Of a stretch of 10,135 nucleotides of DNA, positions 1-7,199 are shown piece after piece. The stretch spans positions 1 through 10,135 of the forward strand of contig CAMWWJ010000108.1 of assembly GCA_947177925.1 (NCBI GenBank), given 5' to 3'. Source of the DNA: an uncultured Lachnospiraceae bacterium. GTDB taxonomy: Bacteria > Bacillota > Clostridia > Lachnospirales > Lachnospiraceae. Numbering within the stretch: position 1 is the first letter of the stretch; every line of letters begins with the position of its first letter. The translations under genes were made by a program, and so were the position numbers. The notes below the pieces were generated by a model. The model had not been told where the DNA came from, did not search any database, and saw nothing but the letters and a program-made list of their open reading frames with translations.

Positions 1-31
1 TAAACCCTGTGGCAAGAATTAGGTCGTAGTG

Positions 32-3000
32 TTACAAAAAAGCTTGACCACAACACTTCTTTCCTACCGCCTTAATCTTCGCATTTTTACTTAATCCAAC
101 TGCCCTTTTTCTCAATATTGCAGCATATTTTTTCTGCTTTGCTTTTGGAACCGATATGGTCGCATTTTTAGAAATTCCCTTAAACGCATTTTTACCAACG
201 GATTTTAAAGAAAGAGATTGTATCTTTATAGTTTTTAGTCTTGGACACTTTGCAAAAGCCGATTTCCGTATTTTCACTATATGTTTGCCTATGGTTACTT
301 TCTTTAGCTTTTTACAGCCGTAAAATGCCTTTTCTCCAATTTCCGTTACCTTGAACTTTTGTTTGTCAATGGTAATGGTACTTGGAATGGTAACACTTTT
401 TATCTTTTTATTGGTGCATTTCAAATAGATTGCCGTTCCGTAACCTTTTCCAACCTTCGTAATCTTGTATTTTCCGCTTCCCTTTATTCTGATATCTCCT
501 TTTTTTAATGCTGGAATATTCGTTTCATTGCCCGGCAATGGCTTATCAGTTACTGGCTGCTTACTTGGCTCATCGTTATTTTCTTTATCATTTTCCCCGT
601 TTTTGTCCCAATAGGAAAAAGCTGGCTGACTCTCATAAACAAAATTTGCTTCTGTTGTATCCTTGTAGCATGATATGCTTCTAATGGACGTACTCTTATA
701 AAAGCTGTTGCTGTCTATTGCTGCATTTTTGCTGTAAAACAGCACTTCTGTCAGATTGCTGCACCTTGCAAATGCATATTCCTCTATTGTTTTTACACTG
801 GCAGGTATGGTAACCTTTTTTAGTAATTTACAATCCAAAAATGCCTGTGCCGTAATTGTTTCCAGGGAATCCGGCAAAATCACTTCTTCCAAATTCGTAT
901 TATCACAATCGATATACTTTAATGCTGTAAAGCCGGTTAAATCTAATGTTCCTCCAACCCACAAGCCGGAAAAATCAATTTCCGTAATATGATACAAATT
1001 GTCCGCCTGTTTTTCCCATTTTACATAATCCCATCTTCCCGGCTCTTCTTCGGAAAGCTGAAATTGTCCCTTATTTTCCTTTCCATTTACAAGCTCCAAT
1101 ATGGTTTTCATTTCCTTTGAAGAGAATTCTTCCTTTGCTCCTTTTATGTACTGTGAATGCAGCTCAATAACGGAATTTTCTTTTGTTCCAAAGTCCTGAA
1201 GAATTTTTTCCACATTTTCATTCTTTAAGTAGTTATAATATCCAAGTATTTTCCAAAGACTGTTACAGTCAGTCAGGGACAATTCCTCAATTTCATTTTC
1301 CATGCAGTTTACACATTCCAGCTTTGCACACTGATTGATTTCCAAACCACTTATGGAATTTTCTGCAAGGGTAATAGACTGTACCTGTTCCATATTGGAA
1401 AGCTGCAGATTACCAGTCAGATTCCTATTTGCTAATTGAATATCCTCTACATAATACGTTCCGCTCACATAGCGCCATGTTATACCATCCCATGTGTCAG
1501 GAGCTTCCAGATTCCAGCCAAGCTTCTTGAAATTTTCGTCTGTATTGGCAAGCCTTTTTAAATTCTCCAAATCAGAAGTAGCATATACTGCATCTTCCGG
1601 CACTTTCTGTTCTCTATAGAGTACCCAGACAGCCGTATTCTTTGCAAGAGTTTCAAACTGAGACAAATCCTTTAAATAATTGTATTCACAATTGATTCTT
1701 GACAGACTGTTAGTTTCCGGAAGCGCAATGTTCGTAAGTCTGTTTTCCTGACAAAATAACACGTCTAATTGTGATTGTAACGATACATCCAGATATATCA
1801 ACTGATTGTTGCTGCAAATAAGCTCCGTCAGATTCATGCATGTGCTTAAATCAAGCTCTTCTAATTCATTTCCATCACAATCTAAATATTGAAGATTCTC
1901 GCAGTTTTTTATCTGTAATGTTTGTAATACATTGTAATAACATTCTGCATGAACAAGAGAAATGCAATCATCTAATACAAGGGATGTGAGCTCATTTCCC
2001 TCACAATTGATTAGCTTTAACTTACTAAATCCGCTTACGTCTAAAACTCCCGTCAGTTCCTTATAGGGGATAGTTACAGAAATCACATAGCCATCTTCAT
2101 CAAATTCAATTCCGCTCCATGTACTGTTATCCGACAGGTTCCATTCCAGTTTAGCTTTATTTTCATCTAACGTAGCAAACTGTACAAGTCTTTCCCTTTC
2201 TTCCTCGCAGGTAAGTATTGTCATTTCACCTTCTTCCCTTATTCCGGCTCTTTCATTTGGAATACTTTCTCCATAAATATTTTCGTTTTCTGGTACATGA
2301 TTTTCGGAAATGGTGTTTTGAGAAACACTGTTTGCAGAAACTTGATAGTAATCCATTGAATTTCCTGATAATGAATCAGAATCTCCTATGTTTCCCTGTT
2401 CCTGTTCTATTACATCTTGAAGTTGTCCTAATTTGGATAACTTCAAATCAGGACCATTTCCCGCTAAGGAAACGGAATTTGAACTGTTAAATAACCCTAA
2501 TCTTGTTGCCAGATAGTAGGTATAGGATTGGTGGGTGTCATTAATGTTCTTTCTTATACCTTGTCCTACTCCAAAAAATAAACCTACTTTTATCAATTTG
2601 GGATAATCCGCCATATTTTTTATGCACCCTTTTATAATATCCTCTTCATAGTTTCCTTGCGCTAATTTGGCAATTCCATCATGAAAGAATGTATATAAAC
2701 TTACCTTAGGACTATCTACTGGTCTTTTCTCATAATACTCTACCACACTTTTCCATGTATTCGTAACATGCACAAGCATTTTAGATGTTGCCTTATAATC
2801 AAAATCAGCCCCACTACTTTCTTTCCTCTTACTCCCTAAACCAATATATCTATCCATCCCATCCTTAAACTGCCTATATACTCCCCCCGTTGCTTTCTGC
2901 CCTGCCTGATAAGCATAATCCGCATTTACAACATAAGTAATCCCATAATTTCCATACCCCCACTTTTCAAAAGGCACGTTCGGCACAAAATCATCCGCAA

Positions 3001-5728
3001 AACAATGATTAAATATGTTATTATAGCTCTTATCCTTATATTTTGTAGTGGTATTTACAGTTGCATAAGTATAACCAAAGACATCGCCAATGCTATCACT
3101 CCCAGAGTCCGTCAACTTCGCTGCCAGCAGATTTGCTACCGCTCCTCCCCGGCTGTGCCCCGTTACCCAAATAACACACTGATTAGTGTCCACTCCTTTT
3201 TTCTTAATTGTTGCTATATAATTATACAAGGATGCCGTTACATCATTGCTGGCTTTCTCAAAGCTATAATGTGTATCTGCATAATTGGTATTATAATCCG
3301 TACCCGTCAGCTCCATATTCCCTTCCCATTCCACACTGTCTGTCCCACGAATACAGATAAGTATTTGCGTCTTTTGCTCTCCATTGTATTTTACGTTTCT
3401 TGTAGCAAAGGTATAACTGCAATTATGTGGATTGCTGTCTTTGTAATTATAATAACTCCAATTATAAAAACCATCTCTCTGTAACTGTGCAAGTAGCACA
3501 ATCGGACAATTTTGCCTGCCCTTATCCTGGACATAGTACTGCCCATCCGTTACCCGATACTCGTCATAGGCAAGCATGGAATATAGCGCAGAATCTACAG
3601 CCAGCTTTTGACTATAAATACTGGGAGAATATGCAAAGTTATATACTGGTTTGGGAACCTTATCAAAGCTGATTTTAAAATTTGCTTTCAGGTTCTGTCC
3701 CACATTGTAGGTATAAGTAACCGGAAATTCACTATCCTGCACAAAAAGGATTGGTTTCACAATGGTAGCATTTTTCCATAAGGATGCCTTTTCCAGCTTA
3801 AAGCCCGGAAGAGTTGACAGGTCTAACTGGCTTTCCTGTGAGACGGCATATTTATTATTCTCACATTTGAAAATTTGAAGCTCTGTATTCTTTTCCGCAT
3901 TCAAGCTTGTAAGATGATTATTGGAACAATCCAATGCGCCCAAAGACGGAAGATGTTCTAAATTTAAAGATGTTAATTTATTATTATTACACTTCAAAGT
4001 TTTTAGGGCTTTATTATTTTCAAATTCTATATTAATTAAATTATTATTTGAGCAGTCCAATAAGTCCAATAAGGTACAATTTTTTACATCCAGATTTACC
4101 AATTCATTGCCGTTACAATACAAGTAGCTAATTTTTTCAGGTGCCTTAAAGTTTTCGATTTTATTATTTTCGCATCTTATATACGTCAAATCGGGATTTG
4201 TATATAATTGTCCTATCCTGTTGTTTGTGCAATACAAGTTCCTTAAACTAGTAGCATTTCTTGTGTCTAAATGAATCAATGAATTATCCGTACAGTATAG
4301 CCATTCCAATTTCCCATTGGAATAAATAGTTAATTCCTTCAATTTATTGTATGAACAGTTTAGGTTTTCCATTTTCGTCCTGTTGTATAAATTTAAAAAA
4401 CCTATTTTATTATGGGAACAATCTACCTTAACAGCTCTTATCGGAATCTTTAAATCAGTTAATTCATTGTTGGAACAATTCAAGGTCGAGCAGCCCGCTA
4501 CATTTAATTCTTTCAGCTTATTATTCTGACATTCTAAATTATAGAGTGTATCTTGATAAATCGAAAGGTGTTCTAACTGATTATCACTACAATACAGAAA
4601 GTGCAAATCTGCTATTGAAGATAGATACAATTCTTCCATATTATTTTTATAACAACTTAAGTTTTCTAATTTCTTATTGTTCGATAAATCTAATTTTTTT
4701 TTATTATTTTTAGAACAATATAGTTTTTCTAAGTTTAGATTATTCGATAAGTCCAATTTATCAATTTCACACTCCCCACACCTCAAACTAACTAATTCAG
4801 TATTTTTGCTTAGATCAAATTTAATACCTTTATTGTGTGAAATGCCCAATGTGCCTAAATATATATTACCTGATGTGTCTATCTGCTTTATTTCATTATA
4901 GTCACATTCCAGATAATCAACCACAGGAAGCTTTTTTGTATCAATATTTTTTAACTTATTATCATAGCAATTCAACTTGTATATATAATTTTTATCTGGA
5001 AAAGAAATGCTTTCAATCAGATTTTTATTACAACTTACCTGCCGTAAGACCGAGTTACTGCTCAAATCCAATTTTTTCAACTGATTATTATCGCATGATA
5101 ACTCCCGCAAAGCCTTATTGTTACTCAAGTCCAAGCTTTGCAATTCATTATTATTACAAATCAGCTTTTCAAGAGCTTCGTTTTTACTTACATCCAATTG
5201 TTTCAGGCTGCAATTTTTGCATGTCAGTTCCATTAAGTTCTCATTCTGACTTATATCTAGATTCTCTATAGGGCAGGATTCACATGTAATAAACAGCAAT
5301 TCTTTATTTTTACTTACATCCAGTTGCTTTAAAGAACTTCCAAAGCAGGAAATGGTGCGCAATTTCTGATTTTTACTTAAATCCAGCTTTTCTATTAAAT
5401 CGCCCCTGTAAGTAAAAATATCCAATCTTTTGAAATACTCTATCCCTGACAAGTCTGACACATTCCACGGACCATATTCAGCCAGTCTTATATCTAATGT
5501 CTTTTTTATTTCTTCCACAGACAATATCCCGTCACGATCTCCATCCAATCGGCTGGACACATATTTCCGAAAATTCTCATCTGGAAAAGTAGAAGCATTG
5601 ATTTCTACCGGCACGATATCTTCTTCCTCTTCCGTTCCTTCCGCACAGACTGCCATTCCATTTCCTGCAAAAGCACATCCCATCAGCATAACCCATGTTA
5701 ATATCCAAAATAGTTTTTTTCTCCGCAT
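32..5728 (-). CDS. Giant secreted leucine-rich-repeat protein with an embedded class 3 lipase-like domain
   Basis: Predicted exported or surface protein of 1898 aa; substrate unknown. Residues count from the ATG at 5728. That start was preferred over the in-frame ATG at 5746 because GGAG and AAAGG sit 7-16 nt before it, while the upstream ATG has no Shine-Dalgarno at the right distance. Order of parts: signal peptide (RRKK, hydrophobic core, probable cleavage after VCA at 29); EF-hand-like loop DGDRDGILSVEE (62-73); about 25 LRRs (94-629); cap-like segment (632-690); lipase-like domain (about 700-1080) with RGTD (794-797), GHSRGG (857-862, nucleophile Ser859), likely Asp913 in DDFVP and possibly His1066; VSxN linker (1116-1166); LRRs mixed with three W-N-L/T-W-x-G-I modules (1178-1611); BspA-type LRRs (1612-1684 and about 1740-1864); basic C-terminal tail. 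No LPXTG, SLH or choline-binding anchor is visible. An LMGC lipobox-like string (Cys18) is possible but weak. The lipase and LRR calls are firm; catalytic activity and role are inferred. Confidence 0.9.
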   Translation of the reverse strand: MRRKKLFWILTWVMLMGCAFAGNGMAVCAEGTEEEEDIVPVEINASTFPDENFRKYVSSRLDGDRDGILSVEEIKKTLDIRLAEYGPWNVSDLSGIEYFKRLDIFTYRGDLIEKLDLSKNQKLRTISCFGSSLKQLDVSKNKELLFITCESCPIENLDISQNENLMELTCKNCSLKQLDVSKNEALEKLICNNNELQSLDLSNNKALRELSCDNNQLKKLDLSSNSVLRQVSCNKNLIESISFPDKNYIYKLNCYDNKLKNIDTKKLPVVDYLECDYNEIKQIDTSGNIYLGTLGISHNKGIKFDLSKNTELVSLRCGECEIDKLDLSNNLNLEKLYCSKNNKKKLDLSNNKKLENLSCYKNNMEELYLSSIADLHFLYCSDNQLEHLSIYQDTLYNLECQNNKLKELNVAGCSTLNCSNNELTDLKIPIRAVKVDCSHNKIGFLNLYNRTKMENLNCSYNKLKELTIYSNGKLEWLYCTDNSLIHLDTRNATSLRNLYCTNNRIGQLYTNPDLTYIRCENNKIENFKAPEKISYLYCNGNELVNLDVKNCTLLDLLDCSNNNLINIEFENNKALKTLKCNNNKLTSLNLEHLPSLGALDCSNNHLTSLNAEKNTELQIFKCENNKYAVSQESQLDLSTLPGFKLEKASLWKNATIVKPILFVQDSEFPVTYTYNVGQNLKANFKISFDKVPKPVYNFAYSPSIYSQKLAVDSALYSMLAYDEYRVTDGQYYVQDKGRQNCPIVLLAQLQRDGFYNWSYYNYKDSNPHNCSYTFATRNVKYNGEQKTQILICIRGTDSVEWEGNMELTGTDYNTNYADTHYSFEKASNDVTASLYNYIATIKKKGVDTNQCVIWVTGHSRGGAVANLLAAKLTDSGSDSIGDVFGYTYATVNTTTKYKDKSYNNIFNHCFADDFVPNVPFEKWGYGNYGITYVVNADYAYQAGQKATGGVYRQFKDGMDRYIGLGSKRKESSGADFDYKATSKMLVHVTNTWKSVVEYYEKRPVDSPKVSLYTFFHDGIAKLAQGNYEEDIIKGCIKNMADYPKLIKVGLFFGVGQGIRKNINDTHQSYTYYLATRLGLFNSSNSVSLAGNGPDLKLSKLGQLQDVIEQEQGNIGDSDSLSGNSMDYYQVSANSVSQNTISENHVPENENIYGESIPNERAGIREEGEMTILTCEEERERLVQFATLDENKAKLEWNLSDNSTWSGIEFDEDGYVISVTIPYKELTGVLDVSGFSKLKLINCEGNELTSLVLDDCISLVHAECYYNVLQTLQIKNCENLQYLDCDGNELEELDLSTCMNLTELICSNNQLIYLDVSLQSQLDVLFCQENRLTNIALPETNSLSRINCEYNYLKDLSQFETLAKNTAVWVLYREQKVPEDAVYATSDLENLKRLANTDENFKKLGWNLEAPDTWDGITWRYVSGTYYVEDIQLANRNLTGNLQLSNMEQVQSITLAENSISGLEINQCAKLECVNCMENEIEELSLTDCNSLWKILGYYNYLKNENVEKILQDFGTKENSVIELHSQYIKGAKEEFSSKEMKTILELVNGKENKGQFQLSEEEPGRWDYVKWEKQADNLYHITEIDFSGLWVGGTLDLTGFTALKYIDCDNTNLEEVILPDSLETITAQAFLDCKLLKKVTIPASVKTIEEYAFARCSNLTEVLFYSKNAAIDSNSFYKSTSIRSISCYKDTTEANFVYESQPAFSYWDKNGENDKENNDEPSKQPVTDKPLPGNETNIPALKKGDIRIKGSGKYKITKVGKGYGTAIYLKCTNKKIKSVTIPSTITIDKQKFKVTEIGEKAFYGCKKLKKVTIGKHIVKIRKSAFAKCPRLKTIKIQSLSLKSVGKNAFKGISKNATISVPKAKQKKYAAILRKRAVGLSKNAKIKAVGKKCCGQAFL
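896..2197 (-). repeat. Second LRR region with three diverged W-N-L/T-W-x-G-I modules
   Basis: Three copies of a roughly 70-residue module occur at residues 1178-1247, 1389-1458 and 1541-1611. The first two share LxxLAxxDENxxKLxWNL, then TWxGI, then a strand and LTGxLxLS leading into an LRR. The third is more diverged (GRWDYVKW, then GGTLDLTGFTALKYIDC). Cysteine-bearing LRRs lie between copies. The layout, a short helix with a W then TW-G-I before LTG-type LRRs, resembles N-terminal LRR caps. It suggests triplication of a cap-plus-LRR unit. Confidence 0.6.
2231..2383 (-). repeat. Low-complexity linker with a five-residue [VIL]SxN period
   Basis: Residues about 1116-1166 separate the lipase-like domain from the second LRR region. 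Units at a five-residue step include LSGNS, VSANS, VSQNT, ISENH and VPENE. The composition (Ser, Asn, Glu, few aromatics) suggests an extended, flexible and possibly glycosylated spacer. Glycosylation is inference only. Confidence 0.65.
2489..3631 (-). other. Class 3 lipase-like alpha/beta-hydrolase domain within the giant protein
   Basis: Residues about 700-1080. Visible landmarks are IRGTDS after a beta-strand-like ILIC stretch (oxyanion region), VTGHSRGGAVANLLAAKL (nucleophile elbow GxSxG, Ser859), and FADDFVPNVPF, which fits the D-x-V-P motif carrying the acid residue of class 3 lipases (Asp913). The catalytic His is less certain: His1066 in THQSYTYY or His1016 in FFHDG. Members of this family hydrolyse ester bonds of acylglycerols or phospholipids; the substrate here cannot be read from sequence. 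The reading frame is open throughout, so the domain looks intact. Confidence 0.8.
3842..5449 (-). repeat. First LRR block, about 25 repeats with a conserved cysteine ladder
   Basis: Protein-level tandem repeat of about 21 residues, consensus LxxLDLSxNxxLxxLxCxxNx. I count 25 units between residues 128 and 629. All but one (the LGISHNKG unit) carry Cys at the same position before the conserved Asn. In an LRR solenoid these cysteines would stack on one face, as in the cysteine ladder known from Listeria internalin J. The DNA shows the repeat as recurrent TTATTATT-like and CAATT-rich strings, but copies have diverged at the nucleotide level. The block ends in a cap-like segment (DLSTLPGFKLEKASLW and following) before the lipase-like domain. 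Confidence 0.85.
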
Positions 5729-5841
5729 ATTCCAGCCTTTCTCCATTCTTTTGTATTGTATTTTTAATTCCTTTTATTAAGAATACTACTTATTACATAT
5801 CTAATCAATAGTTTTTTTAAGATTAGTAAAATATTTACAAA

Positions 5842-5847
5842 ATTATA
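5842..5847 (-). promoter_or_regulatory. Candidate -10 box for the LRR-lipase gene
   Basis: TATAAT on the minus strand, about 115 nt upstream of the chosen start. No good -35 hexamer is seen 16-18 bp upstream, and the region is so AT-rich that a chance match is likely. Downstream, CTAATC and GATTAG (5801-5806 and 5821-5826) form a weak 6-bp inverted repeat in the putative leader. The 146 nt between the gene and the prfB terminator hold nothing else I can support. Confidence 0.3.
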
Positions 5848-5892
5848 ATCACAATATTAGACAAATTAAGTAGTCTCCTATTTTTTTACATA

Positions 5893-5941
5893 AAAAAGAG
5901 AAGTCCCTCTAAACATCCGTCATCAAGGTTCTTCTCTTTTT
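5893..5941 (-). terminator. Rho-independent terminator after prfB, possibly bidirectional
   Basis: A perfect 11-bp stem, AAAAAGAGAAG pairing with CTTCTCTTTTT, encloses a 27-nt loop that can add a CCT/AGG pairing. It lies about 60 nt after the prfB stop. On the minus strand the stem runs into a T-rich tract, as expected for a terminator of the secA-prfB unit. The stem ends are A/T symmetric, so it could also stop transcription on the plus strand. It separates the housekeeping unit from the LRR-lipase gene. Confidence 0.75.
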
Positions 5942-6003
5942 ATATATGCAAAAATCTGTCTATTTAATTTTCAATTATATGTTACGTTATATGTCGCCAT
6001 TCC

Positions 6004-7117
6004 TTAGGAAGCCTCGCTTGCCTTCCACTTCAAATAAGCATTCACGAACAAATCAATGGCTCCATCCAGCACCGCATCCACATTTCCTGTCTCTGCATTG
6101 GTTCTGTGGTCCTTTACCATAGTGTATGGCTGCATCACATAGGAGCGGATCTGATTGCCCCATCCGATTTCCGTAACCTCTCCCCGGATATCGGAAAGTT
6201 TTTCTGCATTGGCTTCCTGCTTCAATAAATAAAGCTTTGCCCTCAGCATCTGCATAGCCTTATCCTTGTTCATATGCTGGCTTCTTTCATTCTGGCACTG
6301 CACTACGGTTCCGGTAGGAATATGGGTAATACGGATAGCCGAAGAGGTCTTGTTGATATGCTGCCCACCTGCACCGGAGCTTCGATAGGTATCTATGCGA
6401 AGATCATCTTCATTGATTTCTACATCCACATCCTCTTCAATATCCGGCATAACGTCCAGGGAAACAAAAGAGGTCTGACGTTTTCCCTGGGCATTGAAAG
6501 GAGAAATGCGCACAAGGCGGTGCACTCCTTTTTCCGCCTTTAAATAACCATAGGCATTTTCCCCGTTGATCTGGAAAGTAACGGACTTGATGCCCGCTTC
6601 GTCTCCATCCAGCATATCCAGCACTTCTATGGAAAAGCCTTTTCTTTCCGCCCATCTGGTATACATGCGGTAGAGCATTCCTGACCAGTCGCAGCTTTCG
6701 GTACCGCCTGCTCCTGCATTTAACTTAAGGATGGCATTGCAATTGTCATATTCTCCTGACAAAAGTGTCTGAATGCGGATATTTTCATAGGTCTGGACAA
6801 ATTCTTCCATCTCGGCCTTTGCTTCCGCTGCCAGCTCGGCATCATTTTCTTCATATCCCATTTCAATTAAAGTTTCTATATCCTCATACTGGCTTTTCAA
6901 TCCATTATAAATAGAAATGGTGTCCTTTAAGCTTTTTAATTCTTTGGAAAATGCCTGGGCTCTTTCCGGATTGTCCCAAAAGTCGGGAGCCTCCATTTCC
7001 ATTTCCAGCTCCTCCACCCGCTTTGACTTATTTGCTAAGTCAAAGTGAATCCCTCACTTCCGCTAATGGAGTTTCGTAGGATAATAATTCCTGTTTTAAC
7101 TGGTCTAATTCTACCAC
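6004..7117 (-). CDS. prfB: Peptide chain release factor 2, expressed by programmed +1 frameshift
   Basis: RF2 recognises UGA and UAA stop codons in the ribosomal A site and triggers release of the finished peptide. Frame 0 runs from the GTG at 7117 for 25 codons (MVELDQLKQELLSYE...VRDSL) to an in-frame TGA at 7042-7040. Skipping the T at 7042 continues as DLANKSKRVEELEME to the TAA at 6004. The joined protein is 370 aa. The tripeptide anticodon SPF falls at 205-207 and the catalytic GGQ at 250-252, the same numbers as E. coli RF2, which supports both the start and the shift. Residue 246 is Ser rather than the Thr of E. coli K-12. The GTG start has a near-perfect Shine-Dalgarno; an in-frame ATG at 7141 lacks a well-placed one. 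The gene lies 82 nt after secA and is probably co-transcribed with it. Annotation without the frameshift would give a truncated 337-aa product. Confidence 0.96.
7039..7054 (-). promoter_or_regulatory. prfB: prfB programmed +1 frameshift site (autoregulatory)
   Basis: The minus strand reads AGG GAT TCA CTT TGA C. The slippery Leu codon CTT is followed by the weak stop context TGA C, and an AGGGA Shine-Dalgarno-like element begins nine nt before CTT, the same offset as in E. coli prfB. When RF2 is scarce the TGA is decoded slowly and the ribosome shifts +1 to read GAC, so RF2 level controls its own synthesis. The mechanism is established for the family; the elements are seen directly here. Confidence 0.95.
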
Positions 7118-7122
7118 TGCGT

Positions 7123-7132
7123 TCACCACCTT
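7123..7132 (-). promoter_or_regulatory. Ribosome binding site that fixes the prfB GTG start
   Basis: AAGGTGGTGA matches the ideal AAGGAGGTGA at 9 of 10 positions and ends 5 nt before the GTG at 7117. This favours GTG over the in-frame ATG at 7141, which would place this element inside the coding region. Confidence 0.8.
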
Positions 7133-7146
7133 CTTAATCATTTATA

Positions 7147-7176
7147 ATATGGCACCCTACTATCAGAGTGCCATAT
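7147..7176 (-). other. Stem-loop in the secA-prfB gap
   Basis: ATATGGCAC and GTGCCATAT form a 9-bp perfect stem, extendable by a U-G and a C-G pair to 11 bp with an 8-nt loop. It starts about 24 nt after the secA stop and ends about 15 nt before the prfB ribosome binding site. No T run follows, so it is not a standard terminator. It may protect or process the secA mRNA 3' end, or affect prfB translation; both roles are inference. Confidence 0.6.
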
Positions 7177-7199
7177 GGAATCCTATATAAATCCCTTCC

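Noticed and set aside
28..57. Inverted repeat AGTGTT/AACACT as a terminator for the LRR-lipase gene
   Set aside because: Only 6 bp with an 18-nt loop, overlapping the stop codon and with no T run after it; any real terminator probably lies left of the window.
3005..3484. 159-codon open frame on the plus strand
   Set aside because: It is antisense to the lipase-like domain, which has recognisable motifs; the plus-strand translation has biased low-complexity composition and no ribosome binding site.
3900..5400. Recurrent TTATTATT-like strings at about 63-nt spacing, resembling an interspersed repeat or CRISPR array
   Set aside because: The period equals 21 codons and the copies are diverged; they are the coding image of the LRRs, not identical repeats with unique spacers.
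5674..5688. Lipobox (LMGC) making the giant protein a lipoprotein
   Set aside because: Met at the -2 position is poor for a lipobox, and a reasonable signal peptidase I site (VCA) follows 11 residues later; kept only as a weak alternative.
7139..7141. Upstream in-frame ATG as the prfB start
   Set aside because: It lacks a well-placed Shine-Dalgarno, while the GTG at 7117 has a 9 of 10 match, and the GTG gives SPF and GGQ at the family residue numbers.
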